A stretch of DNA of 64,000 nt from assembly GCF_017640745.1 (NCBI RefSeq), contig NZ_JAEPQA010000018.1, positions 1 through 64,000 of the forward strand, read 5' to 3'. The notes beneath the pieces were generated by a model that worked only from the letters and a program-made list of their open reading frames with translations, did not search any database and was not told the DNA's origin. Source of the DNA: Nisaea sp. Lineage in GTDB: Bacteria; Pseudomonadota; Alphaproteobacteria; Thalassobaculales; Thalassobaculaceae. Positions 8,133-17,087 of this stretch are shown here, piece after piece; the stretch's first letter is position 1, and each line of letters opens with the position of its first letter. Both the position numbers and the translations under genes were made by a program.

Positions 8133-10034
8133 GTGGACTCCGCGCGGGGAAAGGACAGGACGAGGATCCGGCGGCTGACCATCGCGGCCGTGGCGGTGAT
8201 CGTCGCCAGCCTGGCGGCGGCAGCCGTGGCGGTCACGATCTACAGCCAGCTGAAATCCGAGATCGCCGAACCGCAGGAAAACTACCAGTGGGCGGCATAT
8301 CAGCTGCAGGCCGAATATCTGAAACTCTCGCTCGCCCTGGAGCAGTCCGAGACCGGAAAGATCACCGCCGAGGACCTCCAGACGCGCTACGACATTTTCG
8401 TCAGCCGGGTCCTGACATTGCAGAATGGTGAGGCCTACCGGGCGGTCCGCGAGACCGGTGGTTTCGATATGGTGCTGACGGAACTGCTCGCCGCGGAGGA
8501 GATCATCGACCGCCGGCTTGCATCCGCACCGGCCCATCCGGCCGTCCGTGGCCGCATCATCTCGGCCGGGCTCGCCGGCTTCGGCGCGCCCTTGCAGCGT
8601 CTGTCTCTTGAAGTCGTGCGCGATGCGGCCGCCGAGCAGACGGCGCACCAGCTCACCCTGCTCGACATCATGACCTATCTGGTCGCGACGCTTGTCGTGA
8701 TCATCAGCATCAGCAGTCTCCTCGCCCTCGTCACGATCAAGCAGCTCGGCGCCCTGCACCAGGGTCGGCGGCAACTCTCGAAGGCGCTTGAGCGGGCGGA
8801 GGAATCCAGCCGGGCCAAGAGCCGCTTCCTTGCCAGCATGAGCCACGAGATGCGGACACCTCTGAATGCCATGATCGGATTGTTGCGGGAAATCGGCTAC
8901 CAGACGCGGACCCCGGCGATCCGCGAAATGGCAGACACCGCGACCACCTCCGCCGACATGCTTTGCACGCTGGTCGACGACGTCATCGACGCGACCCGGA
9001 TCGAGACCGACAAGTTCCGCTTCAACGAGTCCGTCTTCGATCCCGAGATCCTGATGCACGAGGTTGCCGCGATGCTTGCCGCCCCGGCGCAGGACAGGGA
9101 CAACGAGATCCTCGTCAATACCGAGGGGCTGGACGGCAATTCGATCCAAGGCGACCGGGGCCGGATGAAACAGATCCTGGTCAACCTGCTGACCAATGCC
9201 GTCAAGTTCACGGAGGACGGGACGATCCGCCTGCGCGCGGTGCTGCACTCGTCTTCGGGTCAGCGCCCTCATCTGCTCATCGACGTCACCGATAGCGGGA
9301 TAGGGATTCCGGAAGAGGAACAGCACCGGATTTTCGAGCGGTTCGCGCAAGTGGCCGGCGGCGAGGGCCTCGGCATCGGCCTGTCGATCACCCGCGCGCT
9401 GGTCGAACGCATGAACGGCACGATCACCCTCAGGAGCAAGCCGGGCGAGGGCAGCACCTTTTCCGTCAGTCTGCCGGTCACGATCTCAGACGTCGACGTG
9501 CCGATCGAACGCCAGATTTTCTCCGAGCCGTTGCTGGTCGGCCTCCGGCTGCTCGTCGCCGAGGACAACGCGACCAACCGGCAGGTCGTCTCGCACATCC
9601 TGCGCCGCCACGGAGCAAGCTACGTCTTTGCCCGGGACGGAAAGGAAGCCGTCGAGCGTGCGGTCGAGGACGCCTACGATTGCATCCTGATGGACATCAA
9701 CATGCCCAAGATGGATGGCCTCACGGCCATGAAAATCCTCAAACAGCGTCTGAACGGCTCGACTCCTCCGGTGCTTGCCCTGACCGCCGACGCGCTGCCG
9801 GAGGATCTCGACCGTTTCATCGAGTCAGGGATGGCCGGCGCCGTGGTCAAACCGATTTCCGAACCGGAGCTGTTGCGCCGGATCGGAGAGGTCCTCGGCC
9901 GCGCCGACATCGTCGAGCGCTGCCGGAGGCCGCACCCGGGGCAGAACGGCGCGTCCGAACGCGAGACGGAACTGACCGGCCCGCAGCGCGAAGCCCTTGC
10001 CGCCTTCATGGCCGAAGAGAAGGAGCAGCCGTGA
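8133..10034 (+). CDS. Hybrid sensor histidine kinase with C-terminal receiver
   Basis: A 633-residue membrane kinase. TM1 lies near residues 15-37, a periplasmic helical sensor of about 140 residues follows, and TM2 is near 182-203. HisKA carries SHEMRTPLN with His at about 238. The ATPase domain shows NLLTNAVKFT, VTDSGIGIP and GLGIGLSI. A receiver (LLVAEDNATNRQVV, LMDINMPKMDG, VVKP) has its phospho-acceptor Asp near 521. The start is GTG at 8133. It sits between the exported sulfite-oxidase-fold gene and a receiver-Hpt gene that overlaps its stop. The set forms a self-contained phosphorelay front end; the final output protein is not in the window. Confidence 0.93.
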   Translation: MDSARGKDRTRIRRLTIAAVAVIVASLAAAAVAVTIYSQLKSEIAEPQENYQWAAYQLQAEYLKLSLALEQSETGKITAEDLQTRYDIFVSRVLTLQNGEAYRAVRETGGFDMVLTELLAAEEIIDRRLASAPAHPAVRGRIISAGLAGFGAPLQRLSLEVVRDAAAEQTAHQLTLLDIMTYLVATLVVIISISSLLALVTIKQLGALHQGRRQLSKALERAEESSRAKSRFLASMSHEMRTPLNAMIGLLREIGYQTRTPAIREMADTATTSADMLCTLVDDVIDATRIETDKFRFNESVFDPEILMHEVAAMLAAPAQDRDNEILVNTEGLDGNSIQGDRGRMKQILVNLLTNAVKFTEDGTIRLRAVLHSSSGQRPHLLIDVTDSGIGIPEEEQHRIFERFAQVAGGEGLGIGLSITRALVERMNGTITLRSKPGEGSTFSVSLPVTISDVDVPIERQIFSEPLLVGLRLLVAEDNATNRQVVSHILRRHGASYVFARDGKEAVERAVEDAYDCILMDINMPKMDGLTAMKILKQRLNGSTPPVLALTADALPEDLDRFIESGMAGAVVKPISEPELLRRIGEVLGRADIVERCRRPHPGQNGASERETELTGPQREALAAFMAEEKEQP

Positions 10035-11002
10035 GGAAGGCGTCCGGTGCAAGCGACAGGCTCTTCGATTCGCGCTCCGCGCTGATCGTGGAGGACAGCC
10101 ATCTCATGCGCCAGCTGCTGCGTTCGCTGCTGCGCGAATTCGGGTTCGGCGAGATCGGCGAGGCGACCGATGGTTCGGACGCGATGGAGAAGCTGAAGGC
10201 CCGGCGCTACGACGTGATCATCTGCGACTGGATGATGGAACCGACCGACGGTTTCACCTTCGTCAGCGGACTGCGGCAGCATGGTTCCCCCGAAGTGCGC
10301 AGCCTCCCGGTCGTCATGCTGACATCTGTCAGCGAGGAACCGCAGATCGTCGCGGCGCGCGATGCGGGCGTGACCGAGTATCTCGTCAAACCGGTTTCCG
10401 CCGACAAGCTGAAGAAGCGCCTGCATGCCGTGTTCACCCGGCCGCGCGACTTTCTCGCCACCGACAGCTATGTCGGACCCGACCGCCGGCGCCGTCAGAT
10501 AGAAGGGCCGGGCATCCCGGCGCGGCGCCTTTCCGACAAACTGGAGGCCCGGGCCGGCAGCCGCCACATCCCGACGGACGCCCCGACCGCGGAAGACTAC
10601 CTGCCGGTTCTGCGGGCGGAGCTGAAACGGCTTTCGGCGCTTGCCGAAGAGATCGAGGAGTCCGGTGGCCGTTCCGCGGAGCCCTGGATCATGGCCATGC
10701 GGATCGCCCACGATCTGAAAGGCCAGGCCTCGACTTTCGGCTACGGCGTCATCGCGGAGATCGCCGCGCGGCTCGACCGGCTGACCAGACCCGTCGCCCG
10801 TGACGTACAGTTAATGGAACTGCCGCTGGAACGGCGTATCGGTTCCGTCAGGCGTCATGTCGACGCCCTGCATCTGATTTTCGAACAGGGCGTGCTCGCC
10901 CGTTCGGTGGAGACCGACGCGCTTCTCGAACAGCTCGACCGGGCGATCACCCGTGTCGAGCGCGACGCCGCCGCACAGCCCCCGGGCAAGGGTGGGCTTT
11001 AG
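10031..11002 (+). CDS. Response regulator with C-terminal Hpt-like domain
   Basis: A 323-residue protein. The N-terminal receiver shows [26 protein letters not shown] (Asp about 66) and [10 protein letters not shown] linker with VGPDRRRR follows, then a helical domain containing [15 protein letters not shown]. That matches the Hpt consensus (HxLKGxAxxxG), with the candidate phospho-His at about 227. There is no DNA-binding or enzymatic output domain. The GTG start at 10031 overlaps the kinase stop as GTGA, so translation is coupled. The inferred role is to receive phosphate from the hybrid kinase and pass it to an unlinked regulator. Confidence 0.85.
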   Translation: MRKASGASDRLFDSRSALIVEDSHLMRQLLRSLLREFGFGEIGEATDGSDAMEKLKARRYDVIICDWMMEPTDGFTFVSGLRQHGSPEVRSLPVVMLTSVSEEPQIVAARDAGVTEYLVKPVSADKLKKRLHAVFTRPRDFLATDSYVGPDRRRRQIEGPGIPARRLSDKLEARAGSRHIPTDAPTAEDYLPVLRAELKRLSALAEEIEESGGRSAEPWIMAMRIAHDLKGQASTFGYGVIAEIAARLDRLTRPVARDVQLMELPLERRIGSVRRHVDALHLIFEQGVLARSVETDALLEQLDRAITRVERDAAAQPPGKGGL

Positions 11003-11027
11003 GCCTTCCGCCCGCGCCGCTTTCTCC

Positions 11028-11056
11028 TTGCATGAGCGCGCCCGCGCGGGTAGTTT
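11028..11056 (+). promoter_or_regulatory. Candidate sigma-70 promoter for tRNA-Arg
   Basis: TTGCAT (11028-11033) and TAGTTT (11051-11056) are separated by 17 bases, 44 bases before the tRNA 5' end. Spacing and position fit a housekeeping promoter, but both hexamers are imperfect. Confidence 0.3.
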
Positions 11057-11100
11057 CCGCCTCGCTCGCCTGCCGGGACTTCCCGGCACGGCCCCGGCAT

Positions 11101-11177
<77 letters not shown>

Positions 11178-11363
11178 AACTTTTCCCTTAAACCGGCACG
11201 TCGAGTTTCTACCGCTTGTTCCATACGGAACAGGTATGGAAGACCTCGGGTAGTCTGCTCGCTGCACCGGGACACGCTCAGACCGGTGCCGGGTTTGCAT
11301 CACAAAACAATGCCCGGGATAATAGCCGTCAGCGATCCGTCAAGATCGAGGCGCTTTCATCCG

Positions 11364-12275
11364 ATGAGGGGCACCCTGTTTCACACAGTCAGTCGATACC
11401 TGACCGGGCATTGGCGCGGCGAACATGGGTTTGCATGGTCCTTCTGGATCAATCTTGTCTTGGTTCGCGTCGTGGTATTTGGGCTGCAAGAACTGCTCCG
11501 CCCCGGAAAGGGGCAGGATTTCCATGACGATCAGCTATTGGTCCTGCTTCTGGCCTTGTTCTTTCATGGAGTCTTATTTGTCTGGCAGGCGGTTGGAGTC
11601 ATACGCGCCGCTGAGGCCCATATCCGCACCAGCGGATACATGGCCCCGGTCTGGGGCGCTCAGCTGATCCTGGTCGTGGCCTCGTTTTGGGTCGTCACCT
11701 ACGCGATCGATGCGTGGCACATGACCTTTCCGGCACCGGATGATCTCAGACTTCAAACCGCATATGAAGCGGAACGCGCCGGAAAATACAGCATCGAACC
11801 GACATCCGACGGACAGTCGCTGATCTTGAACGGTTCATTGGAGCTTGGCATTACCCGCCATCTCAAGCGCCAGCTCGAAGCGTATCCGGGTGTAAAACAG
11901 GTCATTCTGGCCAGCGCCGGCGGCAATATCTACGAAGCCAGGGGGCTCTCGAATACCATCAGGCAGAATGGTCTGAATACATTGGTCATGTCTGAATGCA
12001 GTTCAGCATGCACGACTGTTTTCATCGGCGGGATCGAGAGACAATTGGCGGCAGGCGGCAGGCTCGGGTTCCACCAGTACCGGATCGACGCCGACTATGC
12101 CGTCCTGAATGCAGCCCCATTGCGGGAACAGGACCGGGACCGCGCGATTTTTCTCCAGGCTGGAGTTGCGGCCTGGTTCCTGGACATCATGTTCGACAGC
12201 CGCCCCTCGGACATGTGGTACCCGGAGGTGGCTGAACTGATTGACTCGCACGTCGCAACCGGTGTCGTGCCTTAG
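11364..12275 (+). CDS. Membrane-anchored ClpP/crotonase-fold protein (COG3904-like)
   Basis: A 303-residue protein with about three N-terminal hydrophobic segments (WSFWINLVLVRVVVFGL, LLVLLLALFFHGVLFVW and LILVVASFWVVTYAI), then a soluble domain. The motifs VILASAGGNIYEARGLSN, IRQNGLNTLV and ECSSACTTVFIGG follow the ClpP-like COG3904 pattern, where the Ser of the C-x-SAC motif is the presumed nucleophile. A later His in LGFHQYR fits. I chose the ATG at 11364; upstream in-frame ATGs add a non-hydrophobic tail. By eye it is less GC-rich than its neighbours. It lies between tRNA-Arg and a repeat of the tRNA 5' end, so recent acquisition is possible. Confidence 0.68.
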   Translation: MRGTLFHTVSRYLTGHWRGEHGFAWSFWINLVLVRVVVFGLQELLRPGKGQDFHDDQLLVLLLALFFHGVLFVWQAVGVIRAAEAHIRTSGYMAPVWGAQLILVVASFWVVTYAIDAWHMTFPAPDDLRLQTAYEAERAGKYSIEPTSDGQSLILNGSLELGITRHLKRQLEAYPGVKQVILASAGGNIYEARGLSNTIRQNGLNTLVMSECSSACTTVFIGGIERQLAAGGRLGFHQYRIDADYAVLNAAPLREQDRDRAIFLQAGVAAWFLDIMFDSRPSDMWYPEVAELIDSHVATGVVP

Positions 12276-12367
12276 ATGTTCGGACCTGCGATCCAGCCTT
12301 TCCGGTAACCGAATCAAAGTCTACCCTTGGCCCCGGGGCCGGTGTCAGTGGGGGGAGAGATTTCCTG

Positions 12368-13996
12368 ATGCGCTTTGCGTTCTTCGCTGCGTTCGTCGCA
12401 GCAGCTTTCGTCTCATTCGGCCTCGGACTTGCCGGCTTTTTCTGGGGCTGGATCGCTCTCGCCGTCACCGCGCCGTTGTCGCTCCTCGGGATCCGGGACC
12501 TCGTCCAGACCCGGCACAGCCTGCTCCGCAACTACCCGCTTCTCGCCCATATGCGCTGGCTGTTCGAAGGCATCCGCCCGGAGATCCGCCAGTACCTGAT
12601 CGAGAGCGATGCCGACGCCTTCCCGTTCAACCGGGAACAGCGCTCGCTGGTCTATCAGCGCGCCAAGCAGGAACAGGAGACGGTTCCCTTCGGCACCCAG
12701 ATGGACGTGTACAAGGCGGGCTACGGATATTTCACCCATTCCCTCGCCCCGGTTCATCCGAAGACGGACAATTTCCGGCGCAGGGTCGGCGGGCCGGACT
12801 GCACGCAGCCCTACGACATCTCTCTCTTCAATGTCTCGGGCATGAGCTTCGGCGCGCTCAGCGCCAACGCGATCGCCGCGCTCAACAAGGGCGCCGCCAC
12901 CGGCGGCTTCGCGCACGATACAGGGGAGGGCTCGATCTCGCCGCATCACCGGCGTCATGGCGGCGACCTGATCTGGCAGATCGCCTCCGGATATTTCGGC
13001 TGCCGTACCGCGGACGGAAAGTTCGACCCTGACAAATTCGCCGCGACCGCCGCCGACCCGCAGGTCAAGATGATCGAGCTGAAGCTCTCCCAGGGCGCGA
13101 AGCCCGGCCATGGCGGCGTTCTTCCGGCGTCCAAGATCACGCCGGAGATCGCCGAGACCCGCGGCATTCCGATGGGACAGGATTGCGTCTCGCCGGCTTC
13201 GCACCCGTCCTTCTCGACGCCCGAGGGCATGGTCTCCTTCCTCGGCGAGCTGCGCCGGCTCGCGAAGGGCAAGCCGGTCGGCTTCAAGCTCTGCGTCGGC
13301 CATCCACACGAATTCATGGCGATCTGCAAGGCGATGATCGCGCAGGGCATCTATCCCGATTTCATCGTCGTCGACGGCAAGGAGGGCGGCACCGGCGCCG
13401 CGCCGGTGGAATTCACCAACAGTCTCGGCATGCCGCTGCGCGAGGGGCTGCATTTCGTGCATATGACCCTGATCGGGGCCGGGGTCCGGGAGCGGATCCG
13501 CATCGGCGCCAGCGGCAAGATCATCTCCGGCGCGGATATCGCGACCGCGCTCGCGCTCGGCGCCGACTGGTGCAATTCGGCCCGCGGCTTCATGTTCGCG
13601 GTCGGCTGCATCCAGGCCAGGGCCTGCCACACCAACCGCTGCCCGACCGGCGTCGCGACGCAGGACCCGACGCGGCAGCGCGGTCTGGTGGTCGAGGACA
13701 AGTACAAGCGGGTGGCGAACTTCCACCGCAACACGCTGCACGGCTTCGCCGAGATGCTCGGCGCCATGGGGCTCGACGATCCGAGCCAGATCCGGCCGGA
13801 GACGCTGCATATCCGCTCGACCGATCCGACGAGCATCCTGCATCACCGCCTGAAGCCGGGGCAGCTCTTCGAGGAGGAGTGCCCGGTGGCCTTTGCGACT
13901 CCATGGAACCTCGCCAGGATCGACAGTTTCCGTCCCGCCGACCTGGCGGAGACGCCGACCTCCGGTCCCTACGCGCCGTCCGAGACGCACCCGTAG
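12368..13996 (+). CDS. FMN-binding glutamate synthase family protein
   Basis: A 542-residue protein with an N-terminal hairpin of two membrane segments (about 1-45), then the FMN-binding alpha/beta barrel of the glutamate synthase large subunit (PF01645). It shows NVSGMSFGALS, DGKEGGTGAAP and the cysteine pattern C-x5-C-x4-C in GCIQARACHTNRCPTG, which holds a 3Fe-4S cluster in GltB. It lacks the glutaminase and GXGXG domains, so it is a stand-alone flavoprotein of unknown reaction. The last codons (HP-stop) lie inside a 16-base copy of the tRNA-Arg 5' end, and its TAG stop comes from that repeat. Confidence 0.9.
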   Translation: MRFAFFAAFVAAAFVSFGLGLAGFFWGWIALAVTAPLSLLGIRDLVQTRHSLLRNYPLLAHMRWLFEGIRPEIRQYLIESDADAFPFNREQRSLVYQRAKQEQETVPFGTQMDVYKAGYGYFTHSLAPVHPKTDNFRRRVGGPDCTQPYDISLFNVSGMSFGALSANAIAALNKGAATGGFAHDTGEGSISPHHRRHGGDLIWQIASGYFGCRTADGKFDPDKFAATAADPQVKMIELKLSQGAKPGHGGVLPASKITPEIAETRGIPMGQDCVSPASHPSFSTPEGMVSFLGELRRLAKGKPVGFKLCVGHPHEFMAICKAMIAQGIYPDFIVVDGKEGGTGAAPVEFTNSLGMPLREGLHFVHMTLIGAGVRERIRIGASGKIISGADIATALALGADWCNSARGFMFAVGCIQARACHTNRCPTGVATQDPTRQRGLVVEDKYKRVANFHRNTLHGFAEMLGAMGLDDPSQIRPETLHIRSTDPTSILHHRLKPGQLFEEECPVAFATPWNLARIDSFRPADLAETPTSGPYAPSETHP

Positions 13997-14002
13997 CTCA
14001 GC
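13987..14002 (+). repeat. 16-base direct repeat of the tRNA-Arg 5' end
   Basis: GCACCCGTAGCTCAGC at 13987-14002 is identical to the first 16 bases of the tRNA-Arg gene (11101-11116). The match ends sharply on both sides. The copies are 2886 bases apart in the same orientation and bracket the rest of the tRNA, the ClpP-like gene and the glutamate-synthase-like gene. It may be a recombination scar or a relic of a lost tRNA copy. Confidence 0.7.
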
Positions 14003-14089
14003 AGCAGACCGGCGTCGTGTCCGAAACCTGGTCGAGCGCCCGGTGAAGCAGGGAGCGGAGGCGTCCGCCGATGGAACCGAGCCGGCGTC

Positions 14090-14923
14090 TCATGCCGTCG
14101 CCCGCCCGCCGGTGACGGCTCGATCCCGCGCCTCTTGCCGCCGGACCGCGACCAGTTCCGCCATGATGGAAAGGGCGATTTCCTCCGGCTCGATGGCGTT
14201 GATGTCGAGACCGGCGGGCGCCTTCAGCGCATCGAGTCGCGCCTCCGGCACGCCGCGATCGGCCAGCTGCGCGCGCAGCGCCTGCGCCTTGCGGCGGCTG
14301 CCGACGAAGGAGACGAAGCCGGCATCGCTGCCGAGCGCGGCGGCAAGCGCCTCGCGGTCGCGCTTGCCCTGGGTCGCGACGACAACGAAATCGCGCTGCC
14401 TGAGATCGAGACCATCGAGCGCGAAGCCCTCGTGCCGCGTTGCATCAGCGGCGAAGCCGTCGAGATCTTCCGCGAGGGCCGCCGCCGTCACCCGGTAGCC
14501 GAGCGTCGCCGCGAGCCGCGCCAGCACCGTCGCGACCGGCGAGCCGCCGCAGATCACCAGACGCGGCGCCTGACGCATCGGTTCGATGAAGATATCGACC
14601 GTCCCGCCGCTCGGGCAGCCGCTCTTGTGCAGTTCGACGCCGTCGCGATCCAGCCGCTCGACCACCTCGTCGCCGGGCTTCACCCGGATCAGCCGGGGCT
14701 CTCCCGCCGCGAGCACCTCCGCGGCGGAGCGGCGCACGGCCCCCTGGACACAGCCGCCACCGAGAAAGCCCTTGATGACTCCATCTGAAAGAACCACCGC
14801 CTTGGCCCCGGCCTTGGCGCTGGTCGCGTTCTGCGTCCGCACCACGGTGGCGACGCAGAATTCCGCTTCCACCTCCATCAAAGCCGCGATCGCGGAGAAG
14901 ACATCATCGTGGTGCCGTTCCAT
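14090..14923 (-). CDS. coxF: XdhC/CoxF family molybdenum cofactor insertion protein
   Basis: A 277-residue XdhC-type chaperone. The N-terminal domain shows ATVVRTQNATSAKAGAKAV, IKGFLGGGCVQGAV and LHKSGCPSGGTVDIFIEP. The C-terminal Rossmann part begins RLVICGGSPVATVLARLA and includes DFVVVATQGKRD. XdhC proteins bind and protect the molybdopterin-cytosine dinucleotide cofactor for insertion into xanthine-dehydrogenase-family enzymes. It is the last visible gene of the cox operon, 12 bases after coxE. Together with coxD and coxE it should mature the CoxL active site. Confidence 0.88.
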   Translation of the reverse strand: MERHHDDVFSAIAALMEVEAEFCVATVVRTQNATSAKAGAKAVVLSDGVIKGFLGGGCVQGAVRRSAAEVLAAGEPRLIRVKPGDEVVERLDRDGVELHKSGCPSGGTVDIFIEPMRQAPRLVICGGSPVATVLARLAATLGYRVTAAALAEDLDGFAADATRHEGFALDGLDLRQRDFVVVATQGKRDREALAAALGSDAGFVSFVGSRRKAQALRAQLADRGVPEARLDALKAPAGLDINAIEPEEIALSIMAELVAVRRQEARDRAVTGGRATA

Positions 14924-14935
14924 GCATCCGCCTCC

Positions 14936-16141
14936 CTAGATGGCCGCGAGCTCGGGCTCGAGCGCCGCCAGCGCCTGCAGGCTGTTCGCCGCGGCGAAAT
15001 GGTCGATATGCGGCAGTGCGGCCGCCATGCCCCGCGCCACCGGCTCGTAGTCCTTCCAGCCGAGCAGCGGGTTGAGCCAGACGATGCGGCGCGCGCGGGT
15101 CCGCAGCCGTTTGAGTTCCCGTGCCAGATCTTCCGGCGCCTCGGTGTCATAGCCGTCGCTCAGGATGACGACGACGGTGCGGCTGTCGATCGCCTCTTTT
15201 GCGTAGCGCGCGTTGAAATCGGCAAGCGCGCCGGCGATCCGCGTGCCGCCGCCGAAGCCCTCGATCATGAGCGAGAGCTTCGCCAGCGCCCGGAACGGGT
15301 CCTTGTCCGTGAGCGCCTCCGTCACGCGGACGAGACGGGTATGGAACAGATAGGCGTCGGCCCGCATCCAACGGCTCAGCAACCCGCGCACGAAGAGCAG
15401 GAAATAGCGGCTGTAGAGCTTCATCGAGCCGGAGACGTCGAGCAGCACGACGACGCGCACCGGACGGTCCGGCCGGGTCCGCCGCAGGAGGTCGACCGGC
15501 TCCCCGCCATGGGCGATGTTACGCCGTATGGTGCGCCGGAGATCGAGGCTCCGCCCCCGCGCGGACGGCTTGCGGCGGCGGCTGAGCCGGTAGCGCATCG
15601 CCTTCGCGAGACGTTCGGCCACCCGTTCGGCCTCGGCGATATCCTCTTTCGCGGCGATCTCGCGCAGGTCGGTCTTGAACAGGCTGTCGCGCCGGTCCGC
15701 GGCGATCCGGTGCGGCGCCGAGGGCGCGTCCGTATCTTCCTCCGCATCGCTCCCGCCCGCCGCCTGTGCCGCCGCGCCGATCGGCCGGCCCACGCTCTCT
15801 TCCGGCGGCAGCACCTTGTCCCAGAGCGCGGGCCGTGCCCGCTTCGGTGTGCTCGTGTTCTCGCCGCGCAGGACCGTGGCGCGCTTCACGCCTTCCCCGA
15901 ACCAGTAGACGGGGAACAGGTCGTCGAACCGCTCCCAGTCCTCCCGGCAGCCAGAGAGCGCGACTTTGAGCGCCGCCCGGACGCCGTCCGGCGTCGGCCT
16001 TTCGAGGCGCCCGACGATATCGAGCGCGAGGGCGGTCTCGGAGGGGCCGAGAGTGAAACCGTTCAGCCGGAGATGGGCGATGAAGCCCCGCATCCGCTCC
16101 CGCGGCCCCGGCAAGGCATCAATCTCGCCAGTCTCCGTCAT
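14936..16141 (-). CDS. coxE: VWA domain protein CoxE
   Basis: A 401-residue protein with a C-terminal von Willebrand A domain. The MIDAS motif reads VLLDVSGSMKLYS, followed by FGGGTRIAGAL and VVILSDGYD. The N-terminal part (FIAHLRLNGFTLGPSETALALDI) is typical of the CoxE family (PF05762). CoxE partners with the AAA+ ATPase CoxD to mature the copper-sulfur-molybdenum centre of CO dehydrogenase. It starts two bases after the coxD stop. Catalysis by CoxE itself is not expected. Confidence 0.92.
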   Translation of the reverse strand: MTETGEIDALPGPRERMRGFIAHLRLNGFTLGPSETALALDIVGRLERPTPDGVRAALKVALSGCREDWERFDDLFPVYWFGEGVKRATVLRGENTSTPKRARPALWDKVLPPEESVGRPIGAAAQAAGGSDAEEDTDAPSAPHRIAADRRDSLFKTDLREIAAKEDIAEAERVAERLAKAMRYRLSRRRKPSARGRSLDLRRTIRRNIAHGGEPVDLLRRTRPDRPVRVVVLLDVSGSMKLYSRYFLLFVRGLLSRWMRADAYLFHTRLVRVTEALTDKDPFRALAKLSLMIEGFGGGTRIAGALADFNARYAKEAIDSRTVVVILSDGYDTEAPEDLARELKRLRTRARRIVWLNPLLGWKDYEPVARGMAAALPHIDHFAAANSLQALAALEPELAAI

Positions 16142-16143
16142 GC

Positions 16144-17028
16144 TCAGGCGACCTTCCCGAGGAGCCGCCGGGTGACCTCCGGCACGATCGCCCGCTGGTC
16201 CGCCTCGGTCTTCAGCAGGCAGATCAGGCTCGCCTGCAGCAGCTCGAGATTGTCCTCCAGCTTGTCCACCCTGAGGCCGACGAGCGCCGTCGCCCAGTCG
16301 AGAGTCTCCGCGATCCCGGGGACCTTCTCCAGATCCTCGCGGCGGAGCTGCTGGACGAAGCCTACGATGCGCCGGGCAAGCTCCGCGTCGATCTCCGGCA
16401 TGCGGGCGGCGAGGATCGCCCGTTCCTTTTCCGCGTCCGGATAGTCGACGAAAGAATAGAGGCAGCGCCGGCGGAGCGCGTCGGAGAGCGCGCGGGTGCC
16501 GTTCGAGGTCAGGATCACATGCGGGATCGAGACCGCCTCGATGGTGCCGAGCTCAGGCACTGTCACCTGGTAGTCGGCGAGCAGTTCCAGCAGGAAGGCC
16601 TCGAACTCCTCGTCGGCGCGGTCGATCTCGTCGATCAGGAGGACCGGCGGCTCGAGCTGGCTGATCGCCTCCAGCAGCGGCCGGCGGAGGAGATAGTCCT
16701 CGGAGAAGATATGCTTCTCCAGGCTCTCGGCGGAATCCGCGCCTTCGGTCGCCTCGCGGGCCCGGATGGAGAGCAGCTGGCGCTGATAGTTCCACTCGTA
16801 GAGCGTCGCGTTCGCGTCCAGCCCCTCGTAGCACTGCAGGCGGATCAGCCGGGTGCCGAGCAGCGCCGCCAGCGCCCGCGCGATATCGGTCTTGCCGACC
16901 CCCGCTTCGCCCTCCAGCAGCAGCGGGCGGTGGATCTCGGTGGCGAGCGTCAGCGCCATCGCGAGGCTGCCCTCCGCGATGTAGCCGGTCTCCGCGAGTT
17001 CTGCCTGAAGTTCCTTGTAATCTTTCAT
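16144..17028 (-). CDS. coxD: MoxR-type AAA+ ATPase CoxD
   Basis: A 294-residue MoxR-family ATPase with Walker A LLEGEAGVGKTDIARAL, Walker B PVLLIDEIDRADEEF, sensor 1 in VILTSNGTRALSDALRRRC, and the arginine finger region after it. CoxD is required for assembling the [CuSMoO2] centre of CoxL in Oligotropha. I chose the ATG at 17028 (MKDYKELQAEL); the upstream in-frame extension lies in non-coding sequence with a hairpin. The gap to coxL is about 59 bases, the widest inside coxMSLDEF. Confidence 0.92.
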   Translation of the reverse strand: MKDYKELQAELAETGYIAEGSLAMALTLATEIHRPLLLEGEAGVGKTDIARALAALLGTRLIRLQCYEGLDANATLYEWNYQRQLLSIRAREATEGADSAESLEKHIFSEDYLLRRPLLEAISQLEPPVLLIDEIDRADEEFEAFLLELLADYQVTVPELGTIEAVSIPHVILTSNGTRALSDALRRRCLYSFVDYPDAEKERAILAARMPEIDAELARRIVGFVQQLRREDLEKVPGIAETLDWATALVGLRVDKLEDNLELLQASLICLLKTEADQRAIVPEVTRRLLGKVA

Positions 17029-17046
17029 GGCCCGAAAACCCGGGCC
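17029..17046 (-). other. Small hairpin directly before coxD
   Basis: GGCCCG and CGGGCC form a perfect 6-bp stem with a 6-base loop, ending at the base before the coxD start codon. In the mRNA it would sit where a ribosome binding site is expected, and no clear Shine-Dalgarno sequence is seen. It could limit coxD translation or mark an mRNA processing boundary after coxL. Function is not established. Confidence 0.35.
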
Positions 17047-17087
17047 GGACGGCGCATGATCCGCCGCCCGGCCCGCAAGGTGGGGTC

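Noticed and set aside
13987-14002. A second tRNA-Arg gene
   Set aside because: Only the first 16 bases match; no D-stem completion, anticodon arm or T arm follows, so it cannot fold as a tRNA.
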